Source of the DNA: Cryptomeria japonica
Taxonomy: Eukaryota; Streptophyta; Pinopsida; Cupressales; Cupressaceae
Direction: 5' to 3'
DNA length: 64,000 nucleotides
NCBI RefSeq assembly: GCF_030272615.1
Contig: NC_081407.1
Location: 376,954,877 to 377,018,876, forward strand
This document shows positions 46,673 through 56,630 of the stretch, piece by piece. The notes below the pieces were generated by a model. It did no database searches. It was not told the DNA's origin and was given only the letters and a program-made list of their open reading frames with translations. The translations under genes and the position numbers were made by a program. The stretch's first letter is position 1; every line of letters begins with the position of its first letter.

Positions 46673-47270
46673 TCAAAGTCTTAATTTGAGGGGAAATGTC
46701 TAGAACATATATGTTATTATTATTTTTCAAGAGAAAATATCTTTCAATCCTTAAAGTATCTTTTAGATACAACCAATCTAATGACGAGTATCAAACCCTG
46801 TATAGACTACAATCAAATTAATGAAAAACTCAATATCAACCATATGAATTAAAGTTAATTTTATTTTATTTTAAAGTTAATGATTTGTAGAATAGTCCTC
46901 TCAAAAATATATTTTCCCTCAACAAATTTATTTGGTTGATGTATCATTCAATTTTTTATAATATAATAAGTGAGTTATCTAATAAATTGTTTATACATTA
47001 TTGTTTTATGATTTTTTTAATTTGTTGGATTTGTAATTTGATGGTTGTATCTTATGTGGACTCATATTTTTGTTGTATTATGATTCTTTTTAGTTTTAAG
47101 GTTACATGTATGTTGTTTGTTTTATATTTAACTTTCACAATCTAACTTTTAAACATAATCAAATATATGCATATCTTATAAGTATCTTATTATATAAATA
47201 AATTTAATTTTAATATATAATCTTCTCATTAAAAAATGAAACTTCTACAATTTACATATAAAACATGCCC
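46673..47270. repeat. repeat R1 continued
   Basis: TCTAGAACATATAT and CTTTCACAATCTAACTTT match 32,780-32,960. AT-rich, no gene. Confidence 0.5.
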
Positions 47271-47328
47271 GTTTGATTCTCTTTCATCGATTTTTTCACC
47301 ATATCTGTGCAAGAATCTGGAGGCTGAA

Positions 47329-47823
47329 CTATTGCAGGAATGCCTGAATGGATCTTAAAATTGGAGGCATTCTGGTCCTCAAAGATTCAACCCTTCTTTC
47401 ATAGTAGTCAACTGAAAACAGTGAGAGAGAAAGCCTGATGACATCTTCATTCAGCGAAGAACAGTGCTTATGATGGGAATATGAGCGGAGAGGATGCAAG
47501 AAATTCATGTAGAGGCGTTTGAATCCACCCATGGTTGCTACCAGTGACTGGAGCCTCTCTGTTTCAAAAACAGATGAAGGACAGATGTGGGTACATATGG
47601 TTTTCCACACATATTCACTTTCTTCAGCTTGCTGACACCCTTTGCTAACACAGGAGATGATGCCCACTGACTTGGCATCAAGGTGCTTCAAGATTTCTTC
47701 CAGAATATCCACGTTGTTGCCAAATATTGCATGGCTTGCATGGGAATTAGAGTTACCAGCTGTGACTTCACGTCCTGCAACTTTTTGTACTTTGGACTCC
47801 ATGGATTCCCCCTCCCTGCGCAT
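47329..47823 (-). CDS. GID2-like: SLY1/GID2-like F-box protein
   Basis: An intronless ORF of 164 codons, about the family length (SLY1 is near 150). SLY1/GID2 proteins are the F-box subunits of the SCF ubiquitin ligase that removes DELLA repressors in gibberellin signalling, in the nucleus. Residues about 36-75 form the F-box: ILEEILKHLDAKSVGIISCV with SEYVWKTICTHI. The GGF region follows (LQSLVATMGGFKRLYMNFL, about 95-113), then the LSL region (EDVIRLSLSLFSVDYYER, about 127-144). Both regions are known to be needed for DELLA binding in the family. The start MRREGESMESKVQ has a second Met at residue 8. A TATA-like TTATATAAG lies upstream on the minus strand (47,922-47,930). The gene sits next to truncated and stop-containing copies, so it may itself be a recent duplicate or a retroposed copy. 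Expression is unknown. Confidence 0.85.
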   Translation of the reverse strand: MRREGESMESKVQKVAGREVTAGNSNSHASHAIFGNNVDILEEILKHLDAKSVGIISCVSKGCQQAEESEYVWKTICTHICPSSVFETERLQSLVATMGGFKRLYMNFLHPLRSYSHHKHCSSLNEDVIRLSLSLFSVDYYERRVESLRTRMPPILRSIQAFLQ

Positions 47824-47945
47824 TCTTTGAAATTCAATACTTATGATAAAATGGGTACGTTCTTCTACAAAACATGGGTACGTTCTTTGAAATTGAATAC
47901 TTATGATAAAATGGGTACGTTCTTATATAAAACATGCCCTTTTGA
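47824..47945 (-). promoter_or_regulatory. short duplicated promoter region of F-box gene
   Basis: Two copies of ATACTTATGATAAAATGGGT with ACGTTCTT, about 60 bp apart, then a TATA-like TTATATAAG (minus strand, 47,922-47,930). The region is only 120 bp long because another F-box fragment starts upstream. The duplication suggests a tandem event joined the 3' end of one copy to the promoter of another. Confidence 0.45.
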
Positions 47946-48247
47946 TTCACATAGTAATCAACTGAAAATAGTGAGAGAGAAAGCCTGATGACATCTTCAT
48001 TCAGCAAAAGAACAGTGCTTATGATGGGAATGCAAGAAATTCATGTTGCAGCTTGCTGACACCCTTTCCTAACACAGGAGACGATGCCCACTAACTTGGC
48101 ATCCAGATGCTTCAAGATTTCTTCCAGAATATCTACGTTGTTGCCAAATATTGCATGGCTTGCATGGGAATTAGAGTTACCAGCTATGATTTCACGTCCT
48201 GCAACTTTTTGTACTTTGGACTCCATGGACTCCCCCTCCCTGCGCAT
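47946..48247 (-). pseudogene. truncated SLY1/GID2-like F-box copy
   Basis: Tandem copy on the same strand. It keeps the N-terminal part from MRREGESMESK to the F-box (SCVRKGCQQA, 48,247-48,044) and a piece of the LSL end at 47,950-48,010. The middle (the second half of the F-box and the GGF region, about 170 bp) is deleted. It cannot make a working receptor subunit. Confidence 0.85.
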
Positions 48248-49248
48248 TCTTTGAAATCCAATACTTATGATATTACAGTGGATTGTAAATTGTCAAAAGA
48301 AACTAATGGGATAGACTCCATCATTAGATAAAAATATCAATTATGTCAATTTCTTTGGGACAAGCTTATAATATAATAATGTTTTAAAGTCTTTAAAGTC
48401 TTGCTTTTATATTATTTTAATACCGTCAAGTTTGTTTGGTTGAATTTTTTTTATTAGAATAATTTTACACTCATGACAAATATAAAAAAATAAAAAAACA
48501 AGTAGGAATACATACAAGTGAACTAAATATAAAGTATGATTTTTTGAAAAGCTCTAAATTGAAATGTTCTTAAGTAATCCTTATCAATGTCAATGATTAT
48601 TTTATGATTGTTTGATCATAAGTTTAATGTTCAAGTGGATGTCTTTAATTACCATGACAATGAAGTTAATGTTCAAATGGATGTCTCCAAATACCAAGAC
48701 ATATTGAATTGTCGCACAAGTGTGTAGTAAATTTAATTTCTCTAGAAAAATTGTGGGAATCAATAAATTAAATTTGAAAAGATTGGTTTCAAGTTAGATC
48801 TAGATCATATGATCAATCCTACACATCAAAAAAATGAGTGAGAACAAAAAAGTTTGAAATCTTGGGATTAATGTCATGAGTATACAAATGTGTAGATAAG
48901 TAGATAAGTAGAATGTAGTTCAATTGGTCCAAATATAATCAAAATAAGAACAACTGTATAGAAATACATGTGAATACAAATAAATAAAGATTTGAAAAAG
49001 GATCAAACTTAACATATAAATGATGATATAATATAATGGTTAAATTATAATATTGTAATTATTCTCACTAAAATTCTTATTGATATTGATTCAAATATAA
49101 CAAGAGGAAAGTAGCAACTTACCAAGTCTTTTCTAATATATTTTTTTGGGTGTACATTTATATCTGGCATTAGAGTTTCAAACGTATTGTTGAACAAGCC
49201 AGGCCATAGGTCAAATGTTGTCAGCCACTCGTTTGGACATTTTGATGT
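48248..49248. repeat. F-box upstream flank and repeat R1, copy 2
   Basis: 48,260-48,410 matches 63,690-63,830, the flank upstream of the other F-box copy. 48,450-49,030 is R1. It is AT-rich with no gene. Confidence 0.6.
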
Positions 49249-49663
49249 AGGCTTAATTAATGCAACAGTTTTAAGTGCCGTCTATTTTGTCAGACACAAA
49301 AACATGTGCCAAAGTTCGAATCATTGTAATAGTCTCAATTACCAAGATATATGCCAACTTCGAATCTATAATACAGTAATCTATTATATTTATTTTATGT
49401 TAACCTTTCATTTTATCGCTGGATTATATAGTATTTAAATTGGACTGCTTGTTTCAAGCCTCGGTTTGGTACCTTAATTATTAATTATTATTCAAATAAG
49501 GTCTTTTGATCAATCACACAATTTATTTGGGCGTTTAAATGAAAATTATTTGTCAATAGTCCATCTCTTCAAATTTTTTTATGATGAAAGATAAATCTTA
49601 GCACTATTTATGAAAAGTTAGTCATCCTCTAATTGGAAAATCTTAGTACTATGCCTTATTTTT
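49249..49663. repeat. repeat R2 left of chimeric element
   Basis: Matches 33,641-33,920 and 29,718-29,960, and continues on the other side of the chimeric element at 52,970. So it is the pre-insertion host sequence. The T5 at 49,659-49,663 and at about 52,970-52,974 may be the 5-bp duplication. Confidence 0.65.
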
Positions 49664-49877
49664 TGTTGGGATGTGAAGCCCAACGGTCACATGACCTTTT
49701 GGCTCTCTCAACTCTTCGATTCATACTTGAATATGAATGTATAAATATGTGTGCATTCTATGTACTAGATGATTTGGATATTGGTTAATAGATGATTTCC
49801 CTACTTGAGAGTGGACGTAGTCATTTGTCGAACCACTGTAAATCCTGTCTCGTGCCTCATTCTTTAATTATGTAACA
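49664..49877 (+). repeat. 5' LTR of chimeric element, copy 2
   Basis: 214 bp starting TGTTGGGATGTGAAGCCC and ending ATGTAACA, with the canonical TG...CA. It differs from the 3' LTR at 52,761 at about a dozen positions. Confidence 0.85.
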
Positions 49878-49879
49878 AT

Positions 49880-49892
49880 TGGTATTAGAGCC
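49880..49892 (+). other. tRNA-Met primer-binding site of chimeric element
   Basis: TGGTATTAGAGCC, one change from the usual TGGTATCAGAGCC, two bases after the LTR. Confidence 0.85.
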
Positions 49893-49901
49893 TAGGTTGG
49901 C

Positions 49902-50575
49902 TTGAGCAGACAGAGGAGGAAAAAAGGTAAAATTCATAACTTCTATGGTAAATTTACATTCCATGTAAAACTGTGCTTCAAGCGTCGTGTACATTGGTGG
50001 GATGGCTGGAAGAAAGAGGGGAACTTAGTTGAAGAGGAGAATCCAGTGAAAGAGAAGGATGTTGGGATTCCTATTTGCTCCTCTCTTGAACCAACTTTGG
50101 CACTTATTGGCCAAATTGTTAATGGTCGAGAAGTTGTTGGCAATCGTGTGAATCCCATGATGCCTCGGTTGGAATTTCTTGGCACAAAGATGCTGGAAAA
50201 GAAGTCGTTGTTGAAGAAGAGGAGCTCAAAATATTTAGGGAGAAAGAGTGTATGCCATCAGAAACCCAAGTTGAATTTGTAGTTGGTTTTGCCTTTCGGG
50301 ATGAGGAGGTTACAGATTGGAGTGAGGTAGTAGGGCAGGGAAGCCTGGGAGTAATTGTGGCTTCGAAGAGCTCTGCAGATGGCATGGCCTTGACAAAAAT
50401 AAAGAGGCACTCCCATGATGATGAAGACAACCTTTGCACAAACATTTCCATAGAAAAATATGAGCCTATGGATTTGGATGATGAAGTGCAGGACAAAACA
50501 AGGTTTTCTGGTTTGAAACAGAAGCGGCCATTAATGGGAGTCGAGGACAATGGGCATCACTCCAAGTGGTTTTAG
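49902..50575 (+). pseudogene. leading ORF of the chimeric element, frameshifted
   Basis: Two overlapping open frames, 49,902-50,282 and 50,252-50,575. The first has a basic start (RRKKGKIHNFYGKF). The second is acidic and has PSETQVEFVVGFAFRDEEV. A single shift near 50,250 would join them. I do not recognise the protein. The end is acidic and hydrophilic. It could be from the N-terminus of the captured PP2C gene or from a fourth host gene. Confidence 0.45.
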
Positions 50576-50835
50576 GCATCATAGGCAGAGAAGGGAGATA
50601 TGGTTCACCAACCTGATTGGATGGTTGTGGATAATAATATCAACATGGATGATGAGTAGCTGAGGTTGAGAAGAGCTGCGTGAAGGAGCAACTTGAATCA
50701 ACGGTTGAGAGTAATGTCGAGATGGAGATTCCCCCTTCCCCCGAAGTGCCCTTGAAAGCCATAGAAACTAAAGAGCTAAAGGTGGTCGTGGCTGTCACTG
50801 TGAAAGACACGTACATTGTGAAGGAACATTAGATC

Positions 50836-51813
50836 ATGGAAGCAATGCTCGGCTCTCAGCTGAAGGATGATGTCACTGTGAAACACAAGGACATTAAGGA
50901 GTTCCCTTGTTTTGATGGGCAACCAGGGTATAGTGTGGAGGCGATGCCGCTAGAGGAGTGTAGGGCATGGAATGTTGGGTTTCCTATGGTGACAGATAAA
51001 ATTCTAGAATATAGTCTAAAAGACGTCATTAAACTAGAGCCAATGAACCATTTTTTGTATATGGCAAACGAAAGGGAAGAAAATCCGGTGACAGAAAAGG
51101 CGGCCAGACCCATCGGTTGTTCGCACTCGTGGGTCTTAGAGTTAAGAGACAAAGACAGAGTCTCGCGCCCACATCATGGCATGGTGTCAATCTGCGTTAA
51201 AAGGCGGGAAATGGAGGATGTCGTGAACATTGTTTCGTCGTTCGTGGTTGAAGTCGATGGAGTCTACTTTGTTTTTGGGGTCTTTTATGGCCATGGCAGA
51301 TTTCAAGCGACTTTGCACTGCAAGGATCAGCTCCATGAGCCCTTGTATGTAAGGGCAGAGGAGGTTGCAGAATCGAGTGATTTCAAGAAACATCATTTGC
51401 CCCTAGCTCACATCCAGAAGATTATGAAGGTGGACGAGGATGCGCGCATGATATCTGCAGAAGCCCCTTTTGTGTCCGCCAAAGCTTGTGAGGACCAGCA
51501 GTCAGAAAGTGATGATGTCTTTTGCCCATGTTTTAATGGTGGATTTGTTGAAGAAGTTGGTAATTTTGTAGAATTCAGTGGGTTTGTAGCAGATCATGTT
51601 GGCGAAAAGAAACTAGTTGTTTTTTACGGGATTAAGGAATCCAGGCAACGTGTTTTGGATTGCATGCAAACAAATGATAAGAAGGTATTGATGGACATAG
51701 AAGTCGGTCCTGCAACGGCTATGATGAAGGTTTTTAATATTGTTCATGGGTTGGAGAGGTTGTTGTCGTTGGATCTGAGAATAATAAACACTATGCAAAG
51801 GAAGAGTGTCTGA
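50836..51813 (+). pseudogene. PP2C / NF-YC chimeric ORF, copy 2 (325 codons open)
   Basis: An uninterrupted ORF through unrelated gene parts. Residues 1-105 are not recognised (PCFDGQPGYSVEAMPLEECR). Residues about 110-158 match the PP2C start, with [15 protein letters not shown] and VFGVFYGHGR. The family's DGHGG motif has Asp changed to Tyr and the last Gly to Arg, so metal binding is lost. Residues about 182-219 match the NF-YC core, with [17 protein letters not shown] and [15 protein letters not shown]. Residues 220-325 are not recognised. The frame crosses both fusion points without a stop, which suggests the fusion was once translated. Activity as phosphatase or transcription factor is unlikely. 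Confidence 0.8.
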
Positions 51814-52460
51814 TTTTGGCTCAGATTAGTGTGAAAGAGATAGTGGAAGGATGCTTGCGTAACGCCTGTTTACATTTAACCGAAACATTACAGTTGGTTG
51901 GCCATTTTTATTGGTACTCGAATGATGATGATGATATGGATTTCTAGAAAGTAACCGATTTGAATGTAACGCATTTTGGCTGTTTCGGTGTTCTAACTAT
52001 TTCGTTTGATGATAATGATAAGGATGTGACGATTCTATTGTCTGTTGGTACCACTGTCCAGGCGTTGAATCTGAGTGGCAAGTGTAGTCCTTTAGAGGGG
52101 AGCTTGGGGCCAGAAACTACCAGTGGCAAGGTCTGCATACGTGGTTTGACTGTTATCAAGGAATATGAGAATAATTCAAAAGCCTATAAAACCACTTTCC
52201 CTTTGGGATGGTTCCACATCGGCCATATCGGTTATCTTGACAAGGACGGTTATCTTTTCTTGATCGGTAGAATCAAGGAGTCCATTCACCATGGAGGGGA
52301 GAAGATATCACCATTGGAGGTAGATGCAGTGTTGTTATCCCTCCTGGCGGTTGCCCAAGCCATGGCTTTTGGAATTCTCGATGAACAACACGACGTAGAA
52401 ATGAATGTCATCGTGGTTCTTCAAGAAAACATGATGGTTAATGAAGAGATGATATAATTG
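51814..52460 (+). pseudogene. AAE3-like acyl-CoA ligase fragment, copy 2
   Basis: The ORF 51,960-52,457 ends with the ligase C-terminal part from about residue 45: SPLEGSLGPETTSGKVCIRG, GWFHIGHIGYLDKDGYLF, RIKESIHHGGEKISPLEVD, AFGILDEQHDVEMNV. It is better kept than copy 1 (CIRG as in the family). The catalytic Asp of GDIGYLD is again His, so this change was present before the copies split. The last conserved Lys region is absent. Frame breaks lie at about 51,812 and 51,946. Confidence 0.78.
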
Positions 52461-52748
52461 TGAAATATAAAAATAATTTGGCGAACCAAGAGTGCCTCAA
52501 CTCGCAGGAGGAGAAAAACAACTAAGATTACAATTTTAAAGATGTTATGTTAAGGGGGAGCACAGGAGCAGGAGTCCATCAAGTAATAAGAGATGAGGTT
52601 TTTGATTTAGATTTGGTTTGGAGAAGACTCATTTGAAGTGTGCTGGAACGGAGTATGGGAAAGTTAAAATCTTTCATGGGTCTAGTTCCATAAGGATCGA
52701 AACGGAGAGCAGGGGATGTCACGGTGCATGACTGTGTCGGTTGGCCTT
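52461..52748. other. 3' untranslated part of chimeric element
   Basis: Matches 1,420-1,705. No coding signal. It leads into the polypurine tract. Confidence 0.5.
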
Positions 52749-52760
52749 CACGGGGGAGAT
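52749..52760 (+). other. polypurine tract, copy 2
   Basis: CACGGGGGAGAT next to the 3' LTR start. Confidence 0.75.
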
Positions 52761-52969
52761 TGTTAGGATGTGAAGCCCAACGGTCACATGACCTTTTGGC
52801 TCCCTCAACTCTTCGATTCATACTTGAATATGAATGTATAAATATGTGTGCAGTCTATATACTAGATGATTTGGATATTGGTTAATAGATGATTTCCTTG
52901 CTTGAGAGTGGATGTAGGCATTTGTCGAACCACTATAAATCGTGTCTCGTGTCTCATTCTTTAATTCTA
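52761..52969 (+). repeat. 3' LTR of chimeric element, copy 2
   Basis: Starts TGTTAGGATGTGAAGCCC. The last few bases differ from the 5' LTR end (CTA in place of TGTAACA). Confidence 0.85.
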
Positions 52970-53838
52970 TTTTTATTTCATTGTTTTATGTTATTTCTCT
53001 GCTCGATTTAAGCTAAAATTTTTTACCTTTAATTTAATGTGGGTCTTCCTTTAAAATATACCATTTGATTTAATTTGAATTTTTTTGAAGATACTCAATT
53101 TTGATGTATTTTATGTATAAGCTGACAAAATCTATAGAATATATTTGTCTTAAATATTTTTAGTTATATTTATCTAATCTCATTTTAATTTATATTTGTT
53201 TTTCATCGTGGAATATATTATATCTATACAATTTTATGTTCAGAAATGTGACTCAACCTTGCATTCTAATGTTAAGAACACAAAAAAGTAGAATTTAGGC
53301 AATTTTAGATAGTTTATTTTGGTTCCAAATCATGTTGAAACTAATCTTGATGTTTTTGTTGTTGAACTTAAGTCTAATCCAAAATCATTAATCTAAGAGA
53401 AGGATCAAACATTCTAAATTTGAAGTTAGGCCTCCCATGTAAAAAATGTAAACATCTATGACACAGAGATAATTGTAAGAAAGAGTTACACTTGTTGACA
53501 AACATATGGAACATCATAAGATATTTTTTAATGGAGATGATAGAATTAAATTAAGTTTCCAAATTGATGAATGAATAAAGATGATGTTATGACAAGTGTA
53601 TAAAATATGATATATTAGTCTTTGTACTCACCTTAGGATTTAGGCATTAGATTTTGACTAAGGATTTGGGTTGTTTTAGCTCATGATTTCCTCTTTATCA
53701 TTTGATGATTTCCATGTACTACGTCTTCTATTTATTGGATGCTTGAGATGGTACTTTTATAGTTTAGTTTTATAAATATTATCATGTTCTCTAAATATAG
53801 ATTCATATTGGTATGTTGGTATAATCTCTTGTAAAGGT
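52970..53838. repeat. copia LTR repeat R2 right of chimeric element
   Basis: Matches 1,932-2,794. Homology stops at TCTTGTAAAGG near 53,838. Copy 1 goes on to the copia primer site and gag, and this copy does not. Confidence 0.7.
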
Positions 53839-54250
53839 TGGGTATGTGCACAAAGATAGTGGTCAGAAAAGTGGACACCACCCAAAAAAAACATGGAAAA
53901 ACAAGCAGCGCATATGCGGTTCTAAAATTTGAAATGCCCACGTACGCACTTAGGTTTGTTCTTCCTGAGCCTAGAGAAGGTAGCGCGTATGCACTGCTTT
54001 TAGGAAAATGAGTGCGTACGTGCTATGCCTAGGAAAATGAGTGCATATGTGCTACTCATAGGAAAATGAGCGTGTACGCACTAATAATCCAAATATAACC
54101 GCATACGTGGTGCCTGTTAAAAAAAGCTTTTTAAAAAAACCTGGGTCTCATTTACCCATGAATAGCACGTTTTTACTTCATTTTTTTTTCATTTCCTCTC
54201 CTAAACCGCGAATGGGGTGCTAGATTTGTTCTCCAGGCTATTGATCAAGG
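53839..54250. repeat. GTGCGTACGTGC tandem motif region
   Basis: At 53,900-54,120 a 25-30-bp unit of AGGAAAATGAGTGCGTACGT type is repeated three to four times. It is rich in GCGTACGC-like palindromes that are rare elsewhere in the window. It may be the promoter end of an LTR. There is no coding. Confidence 0.55.
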
Positions 54251-54557
54251 TTAGTTTTTGTTTATTTTTGTCTTTCTTTCCCATTTGTTCAATTTGTTTT
54301 ACATTTTGAATTTAATTTCATTAATTTTGATTTGGTTTTTTCATTTTTTCTTTAAAAAAATAGATTCTTCTAATTCACAACAAGAACAACCAAATGCACC
54401 TCCCAAAAACCCACAAGAACAACCTCCAATTCCTCCTTTTGACCGCACACCTAAAACACAGGAGCAATTAATTAATCAGTTAGGACAAAATACATCTAAA
54501 ATCAATAGACTGATTGTTAAATTGAAAACTTCTGAACTTGAGCATGCAAACCGATAG
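54251..54557 (+). pseudogene. short Pro/Gln-rich ORF, possibly an exon
   Basis: The part 54,363-54,557 looks like real protein: DSSNSQQEQPNAPPKNPQEQ, then TPKTQEQLINQLGQNTSKIN and LIVKLKTSELEHANR. A possible intron runs from AAG/GTTAG at about 54,250 to AAATAG at 54,362. I do not recognise it. Low-complexity N-termini like this occur in transposon proteins. It stops at 54,555. Confidence 0.35.
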
Positions 54558-56230
54558 GCACTGATAAAGACACCTATAGAGTAATTCAGGTCCTCCACAA
54601 GAGCACAATGGATAAAGACAATCAACCTCCCGTATCCAAGTGCCTACGAAGAAACTTAGGTCCTATGGGAGGGAACAAACATGTAACACTAGCACTGGAG
54701 AACAAAATCATGCACACATGCAAGTAGATGGAGATAAAAGATAATCAATCTAAAGGTCATCATATAGAAGATCATTGTCCTCCCAATCTAGATCATAGGG
54801 AGAAGAAGGAAGAGCTCAGAGAGGGACAACAACAAGAGCTTCATCGAGCGCCTCACCAGCAGTGAGGGAAAGGGATGAAGGAACAACAACATCTATGTTC
54901 ATAGGCTTGGAGGAGGTAAGGGTCAACAATTGCATGAAGATTGTGGACAAGGATGGGATATCTTCCAAGGATTCGAACATTCAAGCCTTCGTAGAAGAAG
55001 TAGGTGACTCACTCAGAGAAGATAAAACAAGGACATGACTGCTAACCTCTGGACGAGGGGCAGTGAAAAATTCAGGCGAAGACGGGGCCTTCTCAATTAC
55101 ACACACAAAAACATGCAAACTGATAGGCACTGAAATAGGCATAGAAGAGGGTGGGGAGCATACCTACAAGGATTTTCGTTATCAAAATTCTACAATAGGG
55201 CCCTGCTCAAAATTGAGTTTGGGTCGCACAAGAGAAACAGGTCTCCTCTCAACCATAGCAGGCTGAACGACTCTAGGAAAGCTCGGATGCTGAAGCGACT
55301 GTGAAACATGGGGAGTAGAAAGAGCTGCGCTAGACGCCACCTGTATATGCAACATATTAATGGGAAGAGATAATGAAGGCATGTCCGACAAAGAGGTGAT
55401 AAGGATCAGCTCTAGAGAAGGGGCAATGAAGACCTGCACTTGTTTAGGGGGAGGTTCGTCAAGAGGACCCAAAGCAGTTGGAAGCAAAATTGAAGAAAAT
55501 GTAGAAACAAGAACGCTAGATGAAGTAGGAGATGATGCGACAGAGCTGAGTGCCGGAGATGTAGCAACAACCTGCAAAGCGACATCGCACTCTTGAGCCA
55601 TGGCCTGTCAATAGTATTTATGCTTATGCACATGCTGATTACAATGAAGATGAGGGCCACCAATGGAAGCCCAAGAGGATTTAGGAGCATCATGCTCCAT
55701 AGGAGAGGCCTCCAGAACCATGTCAGGGATAGGAGAAGGCCCAACCGATGAAGCAAGAGGTGCATCCAGAATAGGCACAACATTCATAGCAATGGGCGCC
55801 CTAGCCCACTTCACTCGAGGAGCGACTGGGGGAATGGAGGGTACCGATATGGGCTACAAAGTAGGAGCGAGTGATGATGAACAAAATTGAGAGGAACACT
55901 TCCCATTCTCATAACGAGAGGGATGGGGGATATCGACCATGATTGGGAGCTCGAAGGGAGGGTGGGTTGTAGACTTTAACAACATGGGTGCCTTTCCCTT
56001 GTCTGCACTAGTGCAGTCACAGGAATGAAAGACACCATTGGAGGTTGTATAGTCATAGGCGGACGTGGAGGTCTACCTAGAGGAGTAGGCTTAGCCTCGA
56101 CCCCCAATGATGAGGGGACATGAGGAACCACCCACTCCATCATCGGAATAGATGAAGTAGAGGTCGATGCAGGGAGAGGCAACAAAAAACTAGGCTGCGA
56201 TGATTTAGGAGCCGACTCCCCTGTCTTATA
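54558..56230 (-). pseudogene. decayed Pro/Ser-rich ORFs, retroelement-like
   Basis: Minus-strand open pieces 56,185-55,976, 55,814-55,608 and 55,601-55,182 are Pro/Ser/Val-rich (RPPRPPMTIQPPMVSFIP, ATSPALSSVASSPTSSS). Together with the next feature upstream on the same strand they look like the region after a gypsy protease linker, but no domain is recognisable. Confidence 0.35.
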
Positions 56231-56630
56231 CTAATAGTACACACGATACATCAAATAATCATGGGGAAGCATGGGCCCACCTGGAGCACACCAAAAATGA
56301 TCTAACAAAAAATCCCCACGAGCTACTAGGGGTCGATATACAATGTCTTTGATGACATGTGCTGAACCCTCATGGGGAAACTTGAGGCACTTATGAATCA
56401 TTGACGAGACCGCCTTCATAGCAATCAACAAGGAAATTTTGGGAAAAAGATGAGGACCGTGGCAAAAGTGCACATAGTCCGACCAATTTTTATCAAAATG
56501 TTCAGGGATGATAGGTATTATGATATTATTGTGGAATGCAGAAAAACAATTGATTTGCAAATGTCTAGATCAGTCAAATTCACAGTCAAAGGTCGAAAAT
56601 AGAAAGATCTTAAAAATTAGGGTTTTATGA
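56231..56630 (-). pseudogene. possible gypsy linker fragment
   Basis: The minus-strand ORF 56,560-56,231 reads HKCLKFPHEGSAHVI and ARGDFLLDHFWCAPGGP. The KFPHEG-type phrase resembles the stretch between protease and reverse transcriptase in some gypsy polyproteins. This is a weak match from memory. Confidence 0.35.

Larger units (their letters stand above)
49664..52969 (+). mobile_element. chimeric LTR retroelement with captured gene fragments, copy 2
   Basis: About 3.3 kb with both short LTRs, a primer-binding site and a polypurine tract. It has none of the retroviral genes (no gag, protease, RT or integrase seen). Instead it carries, in order, an unrecognised N-terminal frame, a PP2C start, an NF-YC histone fold, an unrecognised linker and an AAE3-like ligase C-terminus. 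It must have depended on another element for movement. The same order is seen in copy 1 at 1-1,931. Maize Bs1 is a known element of this kind. Confidence 0.8.

Noticed and set aside
51170-51310. A functional PP2C phosphatase
   Set aside because: Only the first motifs are present, the DGHGG motif is changed, and the frame runs into NF-YC sequence.
55182-55783. Overlapping plus and minus Pro/Ser/Leu-rich ORFs as host genes
   Set aside because: Low complexity, broken frames and retroelement-like neighbours. I keep only a low-confidence pseudogene call.
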